Assembly (NCBI RefSeq): GCF_963678635.1
Contig: NC_087070.1
Span: forward strand, 54,042,617 to 54,106,616
Length of the DNA: 64,000 nucleotides
Source: Symsagittifera roscoffensis
Lineage: Eukaryota > Xenacoelomorpha > Acoela > Convolutidae
Direction: 5' to 3'
Under the pieces are notes generated by a model. The model saw only the letters and a program-made list of their open reading frames with translations. It did not search any database and was not told the origin of the DNA. The position numbers and the translations under genes are program-made. This document shows, in pieces, positions 47,601 through 55,357 of the stretch (its first letter is position 1; every line of letters starts with the position of its first letter).

Positions 47601-50096
47601 GGGGAACTCGAGGAAGACAGCTACAAGATCTTGAGCCAGATCTACAAAGAAAAGAGAGACTTACTTTATCACACAGCTGAAGGGGTGGTAGCGTGCAAGA
47701 GAAGAGATGAGGAAAAAATATTACACAAACACAACCTCATCATACTACCACAATTGTACCAAACGGAGGTGCTTTTCAGATCACACGACCAGATGGGCCA
47801 CCAGGGGATAGATAAAGTACAACAAAGGATACTTCACAGGTTTGACTGGCCGGGAATGAGAAAAGCTTGCGAGAGATGGGTGAATGCCTGCCTAGCATGC
47901 CTTCAAGTAAAAGACCCAAGGAAGATGAAGTTTCCCCTCAAGTCTGTCGAGAGTTCGGAATTCAATGAGGTGGTGCAGATAGACCATCAGAAAATCTGCA
48001 TGACGGAGTCGGGTTATAACCAAATACTAGTTATAATAGATCACTTCACCAAGTTGGCGGAAGCGGTTCCGTGCCAGACAGCCTCAGCAGAGGAGACATG
48101 TGATCACCTGATAACGCATTGGATATCGCGGTATGGTTGTCCAATGACTTTCCAGTCGGACAACGGCAAGGCTTTTGTGGGGGACTTGACAAAAGAATTG
48201 ATGAAGAGATCACACATTGCTCAAGCACACTCGACGACCTATCATCCACAGACCAATGGGTTGGTAGAGAGACAGAACAGGACACTGGTCAACATGCTCA
48301 GGGTGTACTGCTCGAGATACATGACGGACTGGGACAAATACCTGCCACAGGTAGTAGGAGCCTATAATAGTACTCAGCACTCAACGACGGGTATCAGTCC
48401 TTTCATGATGTTGACAGGCAGGGAAAGGGCAATGCCTATAACATTCTTCTACCCGGAGTACGAGGGGAAGAGGACGTCACCTCAAGCATACGTGAAGGAA
48501 GCGATCAAAAGACAACAAGAGCTAAACGAGCTATGTCGGAGAAACACGGCGCAAGCGCAAATGAGGCAACGCAAGAAATATGACGAAAAGATACTAAGAG
48601 CAAAGCCATACGAAGTGGGCCAATACGTGTGGGTCTTCCAAAATGTCATACCGCCCAAGGGAACAAAGAAACTACTCAAGAAATGGAGAGGACCGTTCAT
48701 GATTACGGAAGTACATCAACAAGGACGGTTCTATCGCTTGAGTACAGGGCGAGCAGCACATTACGAAAATCTGAAGCCTCACGTCCCGTCCCCGGAGGAC
48801 TGGTGCCTACCAAAAGACATGGAAGGTCGTGAGTACCTGGTGGTGGAACCAGCGTGCGAAGTGAATGAGAAAGGCACTAGAGAGAAAAATGATGGTAATG
48901 AGAACTTGAGTTTGGACGACAACGAAAAGATAGAAGTGGAGTCGGATGCAGGTTCATTTGTAGAAGAAGACTGGAACGACCCAGAGCAAAACGAGGTACC
49001 GAAGTGGATGGAGCCGGATCGACCAACACCACCGGAAACCAGGACTGGCAATCGTAAACGAACAGGTATGAGGTACAATAGGTACGGGGATGACTTCTTG
49101 ATCGATAAGATACAGCCAGACAAGTTGGGCGATGAACTACTAAGCGCAGGCGAACTGGAAGCCGAAGAGGAATGGCAGGTCATTGACGATGGTGGACATT
49201 ATCCGCAGGATGATTACTCGACACCAGAATTGGAGACGGATCTCGAGCAGAGTGAAATAGAAAGGAGGGAGAACACGAACTTGAGGATTCTAGAGTGGAT
49301 GCGTGATGTCAAAGAGGAGAGCCGCGAAGGACAAAGCATTCAGCAAATCGATGTATCAGCAGCAAATTACATGAAGACAGAGGACCCTCTTTTCGGATGG
49401 ACAGCAACAGACAGGCCACTGGACATCCCTAAGGACAATTCAGACCCGACTACATCGACGGGGACGTCGATAAATATTTTTGTCCGGGGAGTGGGGGTAG
49501 GACTTACCCACACCGAAAATTTGATGATAAAGAAGCTCAAGGAAGTGAGGGAAACAAGCGGATTGGAACTGAAGGAAGAAGAACCAGAGTCTACCATAGG
49601 AAGGAATTTCAAAACGAAATTCGAAATACCCAATGAATACTCAGAGAACATCATGATAACGGATAGCGACTTCATCCTGTCAAACAGGACCAGCGTGATC
49701 TGCATCACGGCGGACATGAGTTTCAAATCAAGATTGGAGGCTGACTTCAAAAGAGAGTACCAGAACGTAGAGTTTCTGTTCAGACAGAGGCCAGGACTGG
49801 GAGGCATGGCAGCGCTTCCACCGTCAGTGGCACAAGTCCCGGGCAAATACCTCTGCTTCCTAGTAACGAGAGTCAACGACAGAAACACAATTGATCCCGA
49901 ACACGTGATATTGGCACTGACAAGACTACGTGACTTCATGATTGAAAGAGGAATAGTGGAGGTCTCGATGCCGGTGTACGACCCAAACAGGGGCAAACTG
50001 AGCTCGAGGGAATTGTATGCTATCCTACATGTGGTCTTTGCAGAAACAGAGATAATGGTGCATCTTCACAAGAAGTACTACTTGAGCATCGCCTGA
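41700..50096 (+). CDS. Gag-Pol polyprotein with C-terminal macrodomain-like region
   Basis: About 2,798 residues from ATG 41700; no frame break. Residue numbers count from 41694. Coiled-coil Gag region ~60-170; retrotransposon Gag core ~300-465 ('WVEVMRLHLEQDN', 'FIDGVKSDDLR'); two CCHC knuckles near 496 and 548 (both CX2CX4HX4C); protease with LLDTGA (Asp about 855) and ILGRDF; RT with 'FTTLDLGSAFWQVPL' and YVDD about 1341; RNase H ~1486-1612 (DTDAS, Glu in KAEMFA, VDNRAL, DSLS); long acidic linker ~1620-1985; integrase with HHCC finger and complete D-D-E (about 2097, 2156, 2192); GPF-like module 'KKWRGPFMI' about 2320-2350; acidic spacer; macrodomain-like region ~2660-2795. It would make Gag and all enzymes for cytoplasmic cDNA synthesis and nuclear integration. 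Gag and Pol share one frame, so output ratio cannot be set by frameshifting at that junction. Confidence 0.93.
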   Translation: MMVGIKTKENITEEPKAERARTFGTVSTKTTEANPREEQNKAEATAEDRPTADHEEAIIELGDLMAKLNQIDKKLKHSEEDREVIRKDLRYNKHEYLDSYFNLAKATDERLKEMSDKVETTNEERDKNIKKDMQQLKNRYDDVNSQLGSLEKRMDTMSKNQAESSCAIQTKLDAILRNSTSQERPAADHTQGTRVDFVEPQRGKRQSTSFPLTRDTVSIAPTAAKTIMKNGTSSTTTCPGDSTANSNAGPDAMTWASTWEMMNRTLEAFATRNTCSSDRRDGKSRKTFKKPKEFKDDSDGCIDTWVEVMRLHLEQDNLNDERQACTAILSNLEGTALKCVVAKKEEERDTADKIFEILLNRFGSGMKGHQAMMRFEKRRQRDDESIDRFLDDLESLRRRSDPEESTNRRNFSIASKFIDGVKSDDLRTMLATYYTLSKDSAPTPEEMRQKSREYMLMKPKKYSYSENRNTQGGSQPQRSSWYKPRDDMDKRRSCANCGSADHHVADCTTYKQGMKSLGYAPDEEDMSQMEEHEYYNGLIIKIGARCFFCNQEGHFRMDCPLFWEAVKDQNHPKHKLALAAVQNQRNRQNEFESRNLGAPNTELPTKTVKAVTHVSGALESAAGSSLEINYEKAATEAIAKVKQDLAAKEIEQRLKLEIERQNFNEALTGSNSVPEARTGSTKNGNCNTVKMVTGKPFGISKIGARIMSIITVGGHEVTRNLSEPSDQTIMHIDVYADYLSGISPQTTSRALRALLTRGGSKSVRVDNRYTEAYGPHEVMLNIDGINIYTKTMITCDEDLIGQIYLGKEELKVRSIGHCAMLEEDAMHIGTEADVTGHVLDINGKKTQLRGLLDTGAVLSVIPIETWEKMGFDKGDLIDSRIRLSAANKGALRVLGRTPIIALNLGERNLWMSFIVVENLDESDQFILGRDFIRNFDVTIDLNNAMFRIRNPDRRYAIKPVNLIMANENKAPVFLIRRVRLKANEAAIVSLRMKNYNELSDNKQVCIVPNPNSQSAAVLGRSFSITKSGLCVSVLLNTLDIPITIQRGRKLGYALPVKTRYETIENSKQNEVVDCPNHRDKICILRRLQRIKDSSGLIKSLKSETDDGLSSCSNFPERPTPDEMQTDKPVLPEIEHLRGKLKDEQLEAIKDVLERNEEVFSRHKADIGCCNFVEHEIELEENAVPHREGARRMTPHKSDACRKEIETLLEYDMIEPSKSPWACGVVMAKKKGDQLRFCCDFRYLNSVTVKDAYPIPRIDESLSKLGDAKFFTTLDLGSAFWQVPLRKQDRDKTGFACELGLFQWKRMPFGLCNATATFQRLMAHALIGVTKKYGNLVMCYVDDVVIATPTLEDHIERLDEVFACMKRSGLKCKPSKCEILKDSIKYLGRMVDKHGIRPDPDAVEAVLTWKSPKTEHQLMSFLGFANYYREFIKGYAEKVYPMQQLMRHKGKKFTWNNAAEESFQRIKKELCEAPVLGMPTEKGMYVLDTDASVVAISGILHQEQEWNGKTVLRPIAYGSKVLSDTEMKYGAPKAEMFAVVTFVEKYRAYLGSEPFKLRVDNRALSWLKTYSMDQSYIGRWIVRLDGYNMIIEHRTRDKHQNADSLSKKTEFYERQEQREADRPEIKDGFSFMDKETYDSLPLTRWLDKSGKPIEDHPELPKEPLEKTILKKSRGIPIGIMLKSKIVRETLKAKGYDLIQVEEGTVRIDEDLMRLLEKLSDYKPVIQGKGQEAPELTILRREETVNNTDVSKGSITDSKEVVRSLVEKIPEKVLEQTKVRDKKVTFREEVEHLGLDQESGEWSRFMEEDETGEGKLSGEREEWDEDSDENSEDQDSLCMILAEEKIRQHDRELQTDPSSGTYNLEIQEVRGGEELEKIAVSRKPLRELSCNSNVRTNLVPEDDMKIVKRMICVKLSDDIHNPGEMNGQIMALKEHVKARYRLSDLIRAQKNDKMTSNLSKWIHSGVKEKGELEEDSYKILSQIYKEKRDLLYHTAEGVVACKRRDEEKILHKHNLIILPQLYQTEVLFRSHDQMGHQGIDKVQQRILHRFDWPGMRKACERWVNACLACLQVKDPRKMKFPLKSVESSEFNEVVQIDHQKICMTESGYNQILVIIDHFTKLAEAVPCQTASAEETCDHLITHWISRYGCPMTFQSDNGKAFVGDLTKELMKRSHIAQAHSTTYHPQTNGLVERQNRTLVNMLRVYCSRYMTDWDKYLPQVVGAYNSTQHSTTGISPFMMLTGRERAMPITFFYPEYEGKRTSPQAYVKEAIKRQQELNELCRRNTAQAQMRQRKKYDEKILRAKPYEVGQYVWVFQNVIPPKGTKKLLKKWRGPFMITEVHQQGRFYRLSTGRAAHYENLKPHVPSPEDWCLPKDMEGREYLVVEPACEVNEKGTREKNDGNENLSLDDNEKIEVESDAGSFVEEDWNDPEQNEVPKWMEPDRPTPPETRTGNRKRTGMRYNRYGDDFLIDKIQPDKLGDELLSAGELEAEEEWQVIDDGGHYPQDDYSTPELETDLEQSEIERRENTNLRILEWMRDVKEESREGQSIQQIDVSAANYMKTEDPLFGWTATDRPLDIPKDNSDPTTSTGTSINIFVRGVGVGLTHTENLMIKKLKEVRETSGLELKEEEPESTIGRNFKTKFEIPNEYSENIMITDSDFILSNRTSVICITADMSFKSRLEADFKREYQNVEFLFRQRPGLGGMAALPPSVAQVPGKYLCFLVTRVNDRNTIDPEHVILALTRLRDFMIERGIVEVSMPVYDPNRGKLSSRELYAILHVVFAETEIMVHLHKKYYLSIA
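49683..50090 (+). other. Macrodomain-like region at the Gag-Pol C-terminus
   Basis: About 135 residues matching the layout of the TARG1/OARD1 type of macrodomain: a first strand with 'SVICITADMSF', a helix 'EADFKREYQNVEFLFRQRPG', then 'GGMAALPPS', 'KYLCFLVTRVND', a helix 'LALTRLRDFMIERGI', 'VEVSMPVYDPNRGKLS' and 'IMVHLH'. In the family this fold binds or removes ADP-ribose. The places where TARG1-type enzymes carry a catalytic Lys and Asp hold Arg (in 'LVTR') and a non-Asp loop, so it may bind without catalysis. The call rests on pattern order, not a profile search. Confidence 0.6.
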
Positions 50097-50583
50097 GTCG
50101 GGTACATGGAGGTATCAGTTCGGGTGTGAGGGAGGAGTCTTGAGTTAGGTACTGGGGTGCGGCGCAGGTAAAGGGATCTTAAGATGTGATTGGCATGACA
50201 ATTGAATTTTAAAAGAAAGAATTGATGGTGCTAAAACATAAAATGAATCTGCATGTTCTTAAGGGAAATCCAATCGAATTGCTTTAAGTGATATGAGAAT
50301 GATAAGATTTTAACCATATGGGTAGAAGGGGGGTCTCTAGGTTAGGAACGTGACATGCTAAGTTTTAATGAGCTTTCTGTTTTCAGATCAAGTTTGAAAA
50401 ACAAAGTTGAAAATCCAACTACACTCAAGCGAGAAACAGAAAGAGAGAATCTTGATTGAACACGCGATAATCCGAATCTACAGCAAGTACTTGCAAGAGA
50501 ACATTTCTAGAGAATACTTGAGTTGGTAAGGTAATTCTTGAGCTGGTTAACATCTACCTACATACATCCCGAAGTTACAAAGA
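50097..50583 (+). other. Spacer between Gag-Pol and ORF2
   Basis: 487 bases without a credible frame. A 'ttctgttttcag' splice-acceptor-like tract at about 50376-50387 could allow a spliced mRNA for ORF2; a matching donor was not located. Confidence 0.4.
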
Positions 50584-53502
50584 ATGGCAGACCGATTCTG
50601 GAACTCCGTGCCCGCGGCCCTGAGGAAGCCCACTCTTGATGAGCTGTACAGGCGCCTGAGGGACTTGGACTATACCCAAATAGACGAGAGAATGGCGGTG
50701 ATGCTGAATGCCATCCTCCAGTTGGAGGACCAGGGTGAGTGCAGGGAGTCTGCAACGGAGGCTGTCTTGATGATCGGCTACACCACCGAGGGAATATCGA
50801 ACCAAGAACAGACCAGATGGTTGTCTTGGAATGTGGATGGAGGAGTAAGGGGTTTTGACTTGGCAAGGAATCCTGGCCTGAATAACAATACCGAATATGG
50901 CGCAGGGGAATTCCCACTACCGACTAGGCCAACAGTAAGGTCCACCAGCCAGAGCTCGAGTAGGGTGCCATCGATGTCACGAATGCAACAGACGACCGAG
51001 GCATATCCGGATCTAGGTGTTCTAAAGAAAGAGCTCGAGAAGACGCAGAAGGAAAGGAATAAGGCGAACCTCGATCGGGATCAGGCAAATCTGGATCGGG
51101 AGAAGGTTCAGCTGGAAAGGGACCAGGCGGTCAATGAGCGAGACCAGGCTCTGAGGTTGCTTGAGATACAAAAAGCTGAGCATCAACAGGAGTTAAGGGT
51201 GCGGGAGAACGCCGCAAATCGTGATCAACTGAGGTCGGAATTAGACAGAATAGAACAACGACAACGCGAGCTTGATGCACAGAAGGGAGCCAGGCCGAAG
51301 GAGCGAGTGGTCACCAGCTCGAGGCCAGAGTCACGTATGGAGGTGGATGAGGCCCCCAGAGCAAAAGCACGGTTCAACCTTGACCGCGAGGCCCGTGAAC
51401 ACATGAGTGAAGGGTTGGAAGTTTGGATACCGAATGACGCAACGTCTTCCTTGCGTAGCCTAGAGACGCAACCCATACGCCCACTGATGGATGTGGAGCT
51501 GCCGGGATATACCCCAACCTCGACCTCGAGTGACGGTCAGGTGAGCGGCGGCTCATCGCGTCTGAGAGAACTGGGCGAGAGATTGCGACAAAAGAGTCGT
51601 GAGAGTTCGGCAAGACCGGAGCTTCCCCCGACGTGGAGGGAGCAGCCGGTTAGGAGTGTCGTGATCTTGAGTTATAAGAAGAATACAGAGGGGAGGTACC
51701 ACAGGCACAATCGGCTGGACTGGAGTACGGAGCAGAAAGCTAGGAGAGACTGCTTTCATGATGCGGCCTGGGTGCAATACATGGCGCCACCCCGGGTACC
51801 AGAAGGTGCGGTTCATCTAATCGTAGGGGACAGCCTGGTGCGGGTGTTGACCCGGATCCGATCGCACTGGCAGACGGGAATCTTGAGTTTCGCTGGAGCT
51901 GCCACGCCACAGATGTTAGCAACGCTTGACATGCTGGGGATGACCAAAGTATACACGGTGACCCTGATGATCGGGACCAACGATGTATCAAGGGGTGAAG
52001 CGAGGAAAATAACAAGGCTGCACGATAAGGTGAGCTGCCTTCTTGAGGAACTGAGGATTCAGATGGACCCCATCCTGTTGACGATATGTACTGTCCCCTA
52101 CAATATGATGTTTGATCAGCACGCCTTGGAGATGAACGAGAAGGTGCGGAACCTAAACAAGGGGATAAGAGACATCCACCGGAAGAGTGTGCTCCCTGTC
52201 AGACTGTTGGACGTGGCAGAGCGCATGGAGAAAGAGGGATTCCCTGAAGACACCTCCAGTGATGGAATCCATTTTGATAGACCGAGGGGAGCAGAGTGGC
52301 TAAACGACGTCTTCCAAGAACACATGAATGCGCTGGAGGCGGATCTGCTAGAGACAGCCCAATTCACTTTAGGACCACCTCCGAACCCACCATTCCTGGC
52401 CTCAAGGGCCTTGTCTGGTCGCTTGGGACCGAGAGTTGACACTAGAGACAGTTCAAGGAGCAGCCAGACCAGATTGCAGAGTGCCACGCCAATGGAGTCT
52501 GAGGAGGTGACGTCATCAACACCTCCAAGCTCGGCGATATCCTCAGTGGTAGTGGCAGAGAGCAAACGGGAAAATAAGTCTATGGAGACCGCTCGCTTGA
52601 GATATCCTGAGAAGGTGAAAGAACTGGATCTAGAGAGTTTGGAATGCAGGCAAGAATTGGCGGAAACCCTGGGGATCGAACGAGTATCACACGAGGATTT
52701 GAATAGGCATCATTGCGTGGACTGGTTGAAAGCTCATGAGGCGCACTTCTCGAGAGCGAAGTTGATGGAGACCACAGACCTGACGGGAATTCCCACAAAA
52801 ACGATCATGGGACCCATTAACTACAGACCTCTCAAGCTGCTGGGGAGTCCGGGACTTATAGCAGAACCTCCCAAGCACCGAACTAGCATCGCCAGGATCA
52901 GGTTGGCAACCCCGGCACAGTTGAAGGTGGTAGACAAGCTACTCAATCCGGGAGGAACGGGATTGCCAGATGCCGCTTACGAAGGCTCGAAATTGGCGGA
53001 AGATCCCAGGTACGGGAAGCCCTGTGGGAGTACCCAGCTGGCCAAAACCCTGGCAGTGTATGATAGAGCAGACCCAGCTGCTGCGAGAGTAGTCATTGTG
53101 GCGGGATCAGACTTCGAAGGAACGTCTCCCAAGTTGTTCTGGCCGGAGACTTTGATATACTCTTTGCCAGGAGCTGAATTGAATCAGATGTTAACTCTGG
53201 TAGTGGCAATAAAGTCGGAGATGCCCTGCGAACCTGAGCTGCTGTTGTTTGCAGGGATGAATGATCACCTGCACGCGATGGGACTTCTTGAGCAACTAAA
53301 GGGCGATGAAATTCCGACATCGAGGAAGATATGGGAAGCCATTCAAGCGTTGTTTGCGGCGATGAATGAAGTGCAAGAGAATGTTGTCTCGAGATTCGGG
53401 TCCAAGACGAAGGTGGTGTTTACCACATCCCCTGGATACGCGAATATGCCACCCGCCCTACAGTTCGTGTACGCGGTCTTGATCCTGATAGCAGAAAAGT
53501 GA
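50584..53502 (+). CDS. Retrotransposon ORF2: coiled coil, SGNH/GDSL hydrolase domain, second SGNH-like block
   Basis: 972 residues from ATG 50584, TGA 53500-53502. Residues ~1-140 unknown; ~145-238 strongly heptad-like coiled coil ('RDQANLDREKVQLERDQAVN'); ~240-385 low-complexity linker; ~405-590 SGNH hydrolase with 'IVGDSLVRVL' (nucleophile Ser417), 'MIGTNDV' (Gly464, Asn466) and 'SDGIHFDRP' (Asp560, His563), so the catalytic set is present. Ser-rich linker ~600-690. Region ~835-900 repeats a weaker SGNH pattern ('VVIVAGSDFEG', 'SLPGAEL', 'LFAGMNDHLHA'). Family enzymes cleave esters of lipids or sugars. The position is that of env in related elements, but no signal peptide or membrane span is seen. 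The frame stops in an A-run beside the start of ORF3. Confidence 0.85.
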   Translation: MADRFWNSVPAALRKPTLDELYRRLRDLDYTQIDERMAVMLNAILQLEDQGECRESATEAVLMIGYTTEGISNQEQTRWLSWNVDGGVRGFDLARNPGLNNNTEYGAGEFPLPTRPTVRSTSQSSSRVPSMSRMQQTTEAYPDLGVLKKELEKTQKERNKANLDRDQANLDREKVQLERDQAVNERDQALRLLEIQKAEHQQELRVRENAANRDQLRSELDRIEQRQRELDAQKGARPKERVVTSSRPESRMEVDEAPRAKARFNLDREAREHMSEGLEVWIPNDATSSLRSLETQPIRPLMDVELPGYTPTSTSSDGQVSGGSSRLRELGERLRQKSRESSARPELPPTWREQPVRSVVILSYKKNTEGRYHRHNRLDWSTEQKARRDCFHDAAWVQYMAPPRVPEGAVHLIVGDSLVRVLTRIRSHWQTGILSFAGAATPQMLATLDMLGMTKVYTVTLMIGTNDVSRGEARKITRLHDKVSCLLEELRIQMDPILLTICTVPYNMMFDQHALEMNEKVRNLNKGIRDIHRKSVLPVRLLDVAERMEKEGFPEDTSSDGIHFDRPRGAEWLNDVFQEHMNALEADLLETAQFTLGPPPNPPFLASRALSGRLGPRVDTRDSSRSSQTRLQSATPMESEEVTSSTPPSSAISSVVVAESKRENKSMETARLRYPEKVKELDLESLECRQELAETLGIERVSHEDLNRHHCVDWLKAHEAHFSRAKLMETTDLTGIPTKTIMGPINYRPLKLLGSPGLIAEPPKHRTSIARIRLATPAQLKVVDKLLNPGGTGLPDAAYEGSKLAEDPRYGKPCGSTQLAKTLAVYDRADPAAARVVIVAGSDFEGTSPKLFWPETLIYSLPGAELNQMLTLVVAIKSEMPCEPELLLFAGMNDHLHAMGLLEQLKGDEIPTSRKIWEAIQALFAAMNEVQENVVSRFGSKTKVVFTTSPGYANMPPALQFVYAVLILIAEK

Positions 53503-54451
53503 AGTGCAAATAATAGCGGAATGTTACGCGAGAACCACGGTGAATATAGCGACAGCTCTCGGATTCTTCTCGAGAATGTGTGGTCTGCAGGCACTGGAGA
53601 GACTGGAATCTGAACATCATTTAGTGACGGCGTTGAGCGTAGAATCATGGCCCGGGGTGTTGCAGGTGACTCAAAAACACATCCGGAGCTGGAAGGTTGG
53701 TCTTGAGGCGGAAATGGGATTTCCCATGAGCGAAGCTTATGGCTTGCCATTGAACGCGAAATCGCTGATAGGGTCAATGATGGCCAACTTGTGCGGAAGT
53801 CACTACCCGCTACACATGGCGATGGTGGAAGTGTCCAGCCAGAGAATACTGGTGGACAAGGCCTTCTCAGTGCCCAAGTGCGTGAGGTTGGCTCGGATGT
53901 CGCATCACTCGCACAAGTTGTTGAGAAAAATCAAAGGGACAGTACCAAAAGAATTGAGAGATGACTTAAGCGAAATCTGGGGAGAAGATCTTCTGAAGTT
54001 GGAAAGAGAAAACACAAGCGATCACGAGAGACAAAACGTGATCGGAAAACCTGTGGGAAGTACTCCGAACCTGGAAGATAACGACGCGATGCACGAGAAA
54101 ATGATGGAGCTTGAGCCTCTCTTGGAAGCCTCAGGGGAGCGTAATCTCAGGAGCATTGAGATCTCTCATGGGGAATGCCCATGCCACTGTTTGGCACAAA
54201 CGGTGTGGTATCCAGATCACAAGAACCTTTGCCTGGTGTGGGATGTGGAAGAGATTCGGTCGATCGGACTACCGGATCACCGGCAGAAGGTGACGCTCTT
54301 AGTAGTGAGTACGATGTTAGCTCTGAGATGGATAGAAGAGAATATAACGAAGTATCGGGAGGCGACGACGCCAACGGCTGAGTCAATATACGCGATAGAC
54401 TACAGCAGGAGACTCGAGTTGTTTGAGACTGCGTGCAAAGGAGTCGCTTGA
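53492..54451 (+). CDS. Retrotransposon ORF3, unrecognised; probably a continuation of ORF2 in another frame
   Basis: Open from just after a TAG at 53489-53491 to TGA 54449-54451, in the +1 frame relative to ORF2, with which it overlaps at the ORF2 stop. There is no ATG near the beginning; the first is about 53576. The amino-acid texture continues that of ORF2, suggesting one protein split by a single-base change in the 'agaaaagtg' run, or programmed frameshifting. It contains a Cys/His cluster 'ISHGECPCHCL' (about 54165-54190) that could bind metal. Function unknown. Confidence 0.6.
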   Translation, partial: QKSEVQIIAECYARTTVNIATALGFFSRMCGLQALERLESEHHLVTALSVESWPGVLQVTQKHIRSWKVGLEAEMGFPMSEAYGLPLNAKSLIGSMMANLCGSHYPLHMAMVEVSSQRILVDKAFSVPKCVRLARMSHHSHKLLRKIKGTVPKELRDDLSEIWGEDLLKLERENTSDHERQNVIGKPVGSTPNLEDNDAMHEKMMELEPLLEASGERNLRSIEISHGECPCHCLAQTVWYPDHKNLCLVWDVEEIRSIGLPDHRQKVTLLVVSTMLALRWIEENITKYREATTPTAESIYAIDYSRRLELFETACKGVA

Positions 54452-54927
54452 GGTACTTTCCATGGTTTCGGGCGACACTGACGTCTTGGTTGTACATGAC
54501 AACGAAAGATCACATGAGAAAACATCAAAAAGAGTATCGACAGTTCCAGGCCGAGATTGGGCCGGAAGCTTTCAAGAGACCCCTGCTAACCCATCGTAAT
54601 GCGATCACGACAGGATGGAAAAGAGTGGGTAAGATGTCTAGAGACAATACCAAAGCGAGGGAGTCGATACTAGAGGAAGACCTGGCGAAGAACGTGAGCT
54701 TGAGCCTGCACAACTCCTTTTGCTTGAACCGAGAAGCTAGGGTGAAGGCACTACCCAACCAAGCAAAGAGGTTGCAGGAGCAGAGAGAATGGATGCGATC
54801 CTATGAACAGCTGAAGGCTTGGGAGGAGATTGTGATTAGTTCCGATGATGAAGAGGAACTGTTGAGACAGTTTGCCGCATCTAGCACTTCAGGATGCAGT
54901 ACCTCCAAGGCGAAGAGTACGAGATGA
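54433..54927 (+). CDS. Retrotransposon ORF4, unrecognised basic protein
   Basis: Open in the ORF2 frame from before 54433; first ATG about 54498; stop TGA 54925-54927. About 143 residues from that ATG: Lys/Arg/Gln-rich with a probable helix ('RLQEQREWMRSYEQLKAWEE') and a Ser/Asp/Glu tail 'ISSDDEEELLRQF', like an acidic interaction motif. It overlaps the end of ORF3 by 19 bases, so it may be a separate product or the C-terminal part of one ORF2-3-4 protein. Confidence 0.5.
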   Translation: MQRSRLRYFPWFRATLTSWLYMTTKDHMRKHQKEYRQFQAEIGPEAFKRPLLTHRNAITTGWKRVGKMSRDNTKARESILEEDLAKNVSLSLHNSFCLNREARVKALPNQAKRLQEQREWMRSYEQLKAWEEIVISSDDEEELLRQFAASSTSGCSTSKAKSTR

Positions 54928-55357
54928 ATGGGCAAATCGGATGGATCTTGAGTCTTGAGAGGGAAGGGGGGCTTGAGCGTGGATCCGAGTGAAACTTGGA
55001 TTCACGAAAAAGAAATTTTAACAAAGCAAATATTGTTACTAATATACTATATTTATTATATAAATCGAAATGCTGCATGACAATTTCCTGATTGAATAGG
55101 ACAAAAGAGATTTTAAAATGATTGGCTTGAAAAGCGAAAATTCAAGGGTGCAGGTGTATGCAGATTTTGGTTGCTGTTTAGCAATAGTGTGAAAATTTTA
55201 AATGGCTGTGAATTTTGGGGTGTAGATAACCTTAAATCTGCTGCAAACTTCTGTAAATGACCACTGGCACTGTATCTTGAGCAACACTCGGTTTTTCTGG
55301 GACTCACTGGCAGAAGACAGCGCGCGATGAGGACATCGATCTCGAGTCCGGGGAGTA
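54928..55357 (+). other. 3' untranslated region of the giant element
   Basis: Contains a purine run near 54956-54973 ('gagagggaaggggggc') and a shorter one, 'ccggggagta', immediately before the 3' LTR (ending 55357). The latter position is that of the plus-strand primer, although it is short. Confidence 0.5.

Noticed and set aside
50584-54927. ORF2-ORF4 as an envelope gene
   Set aside because: No signal peptide, transmembrane anchor or glycoprotein-like pattern was seen; the recognisable domain is an SGNH hydrolase.
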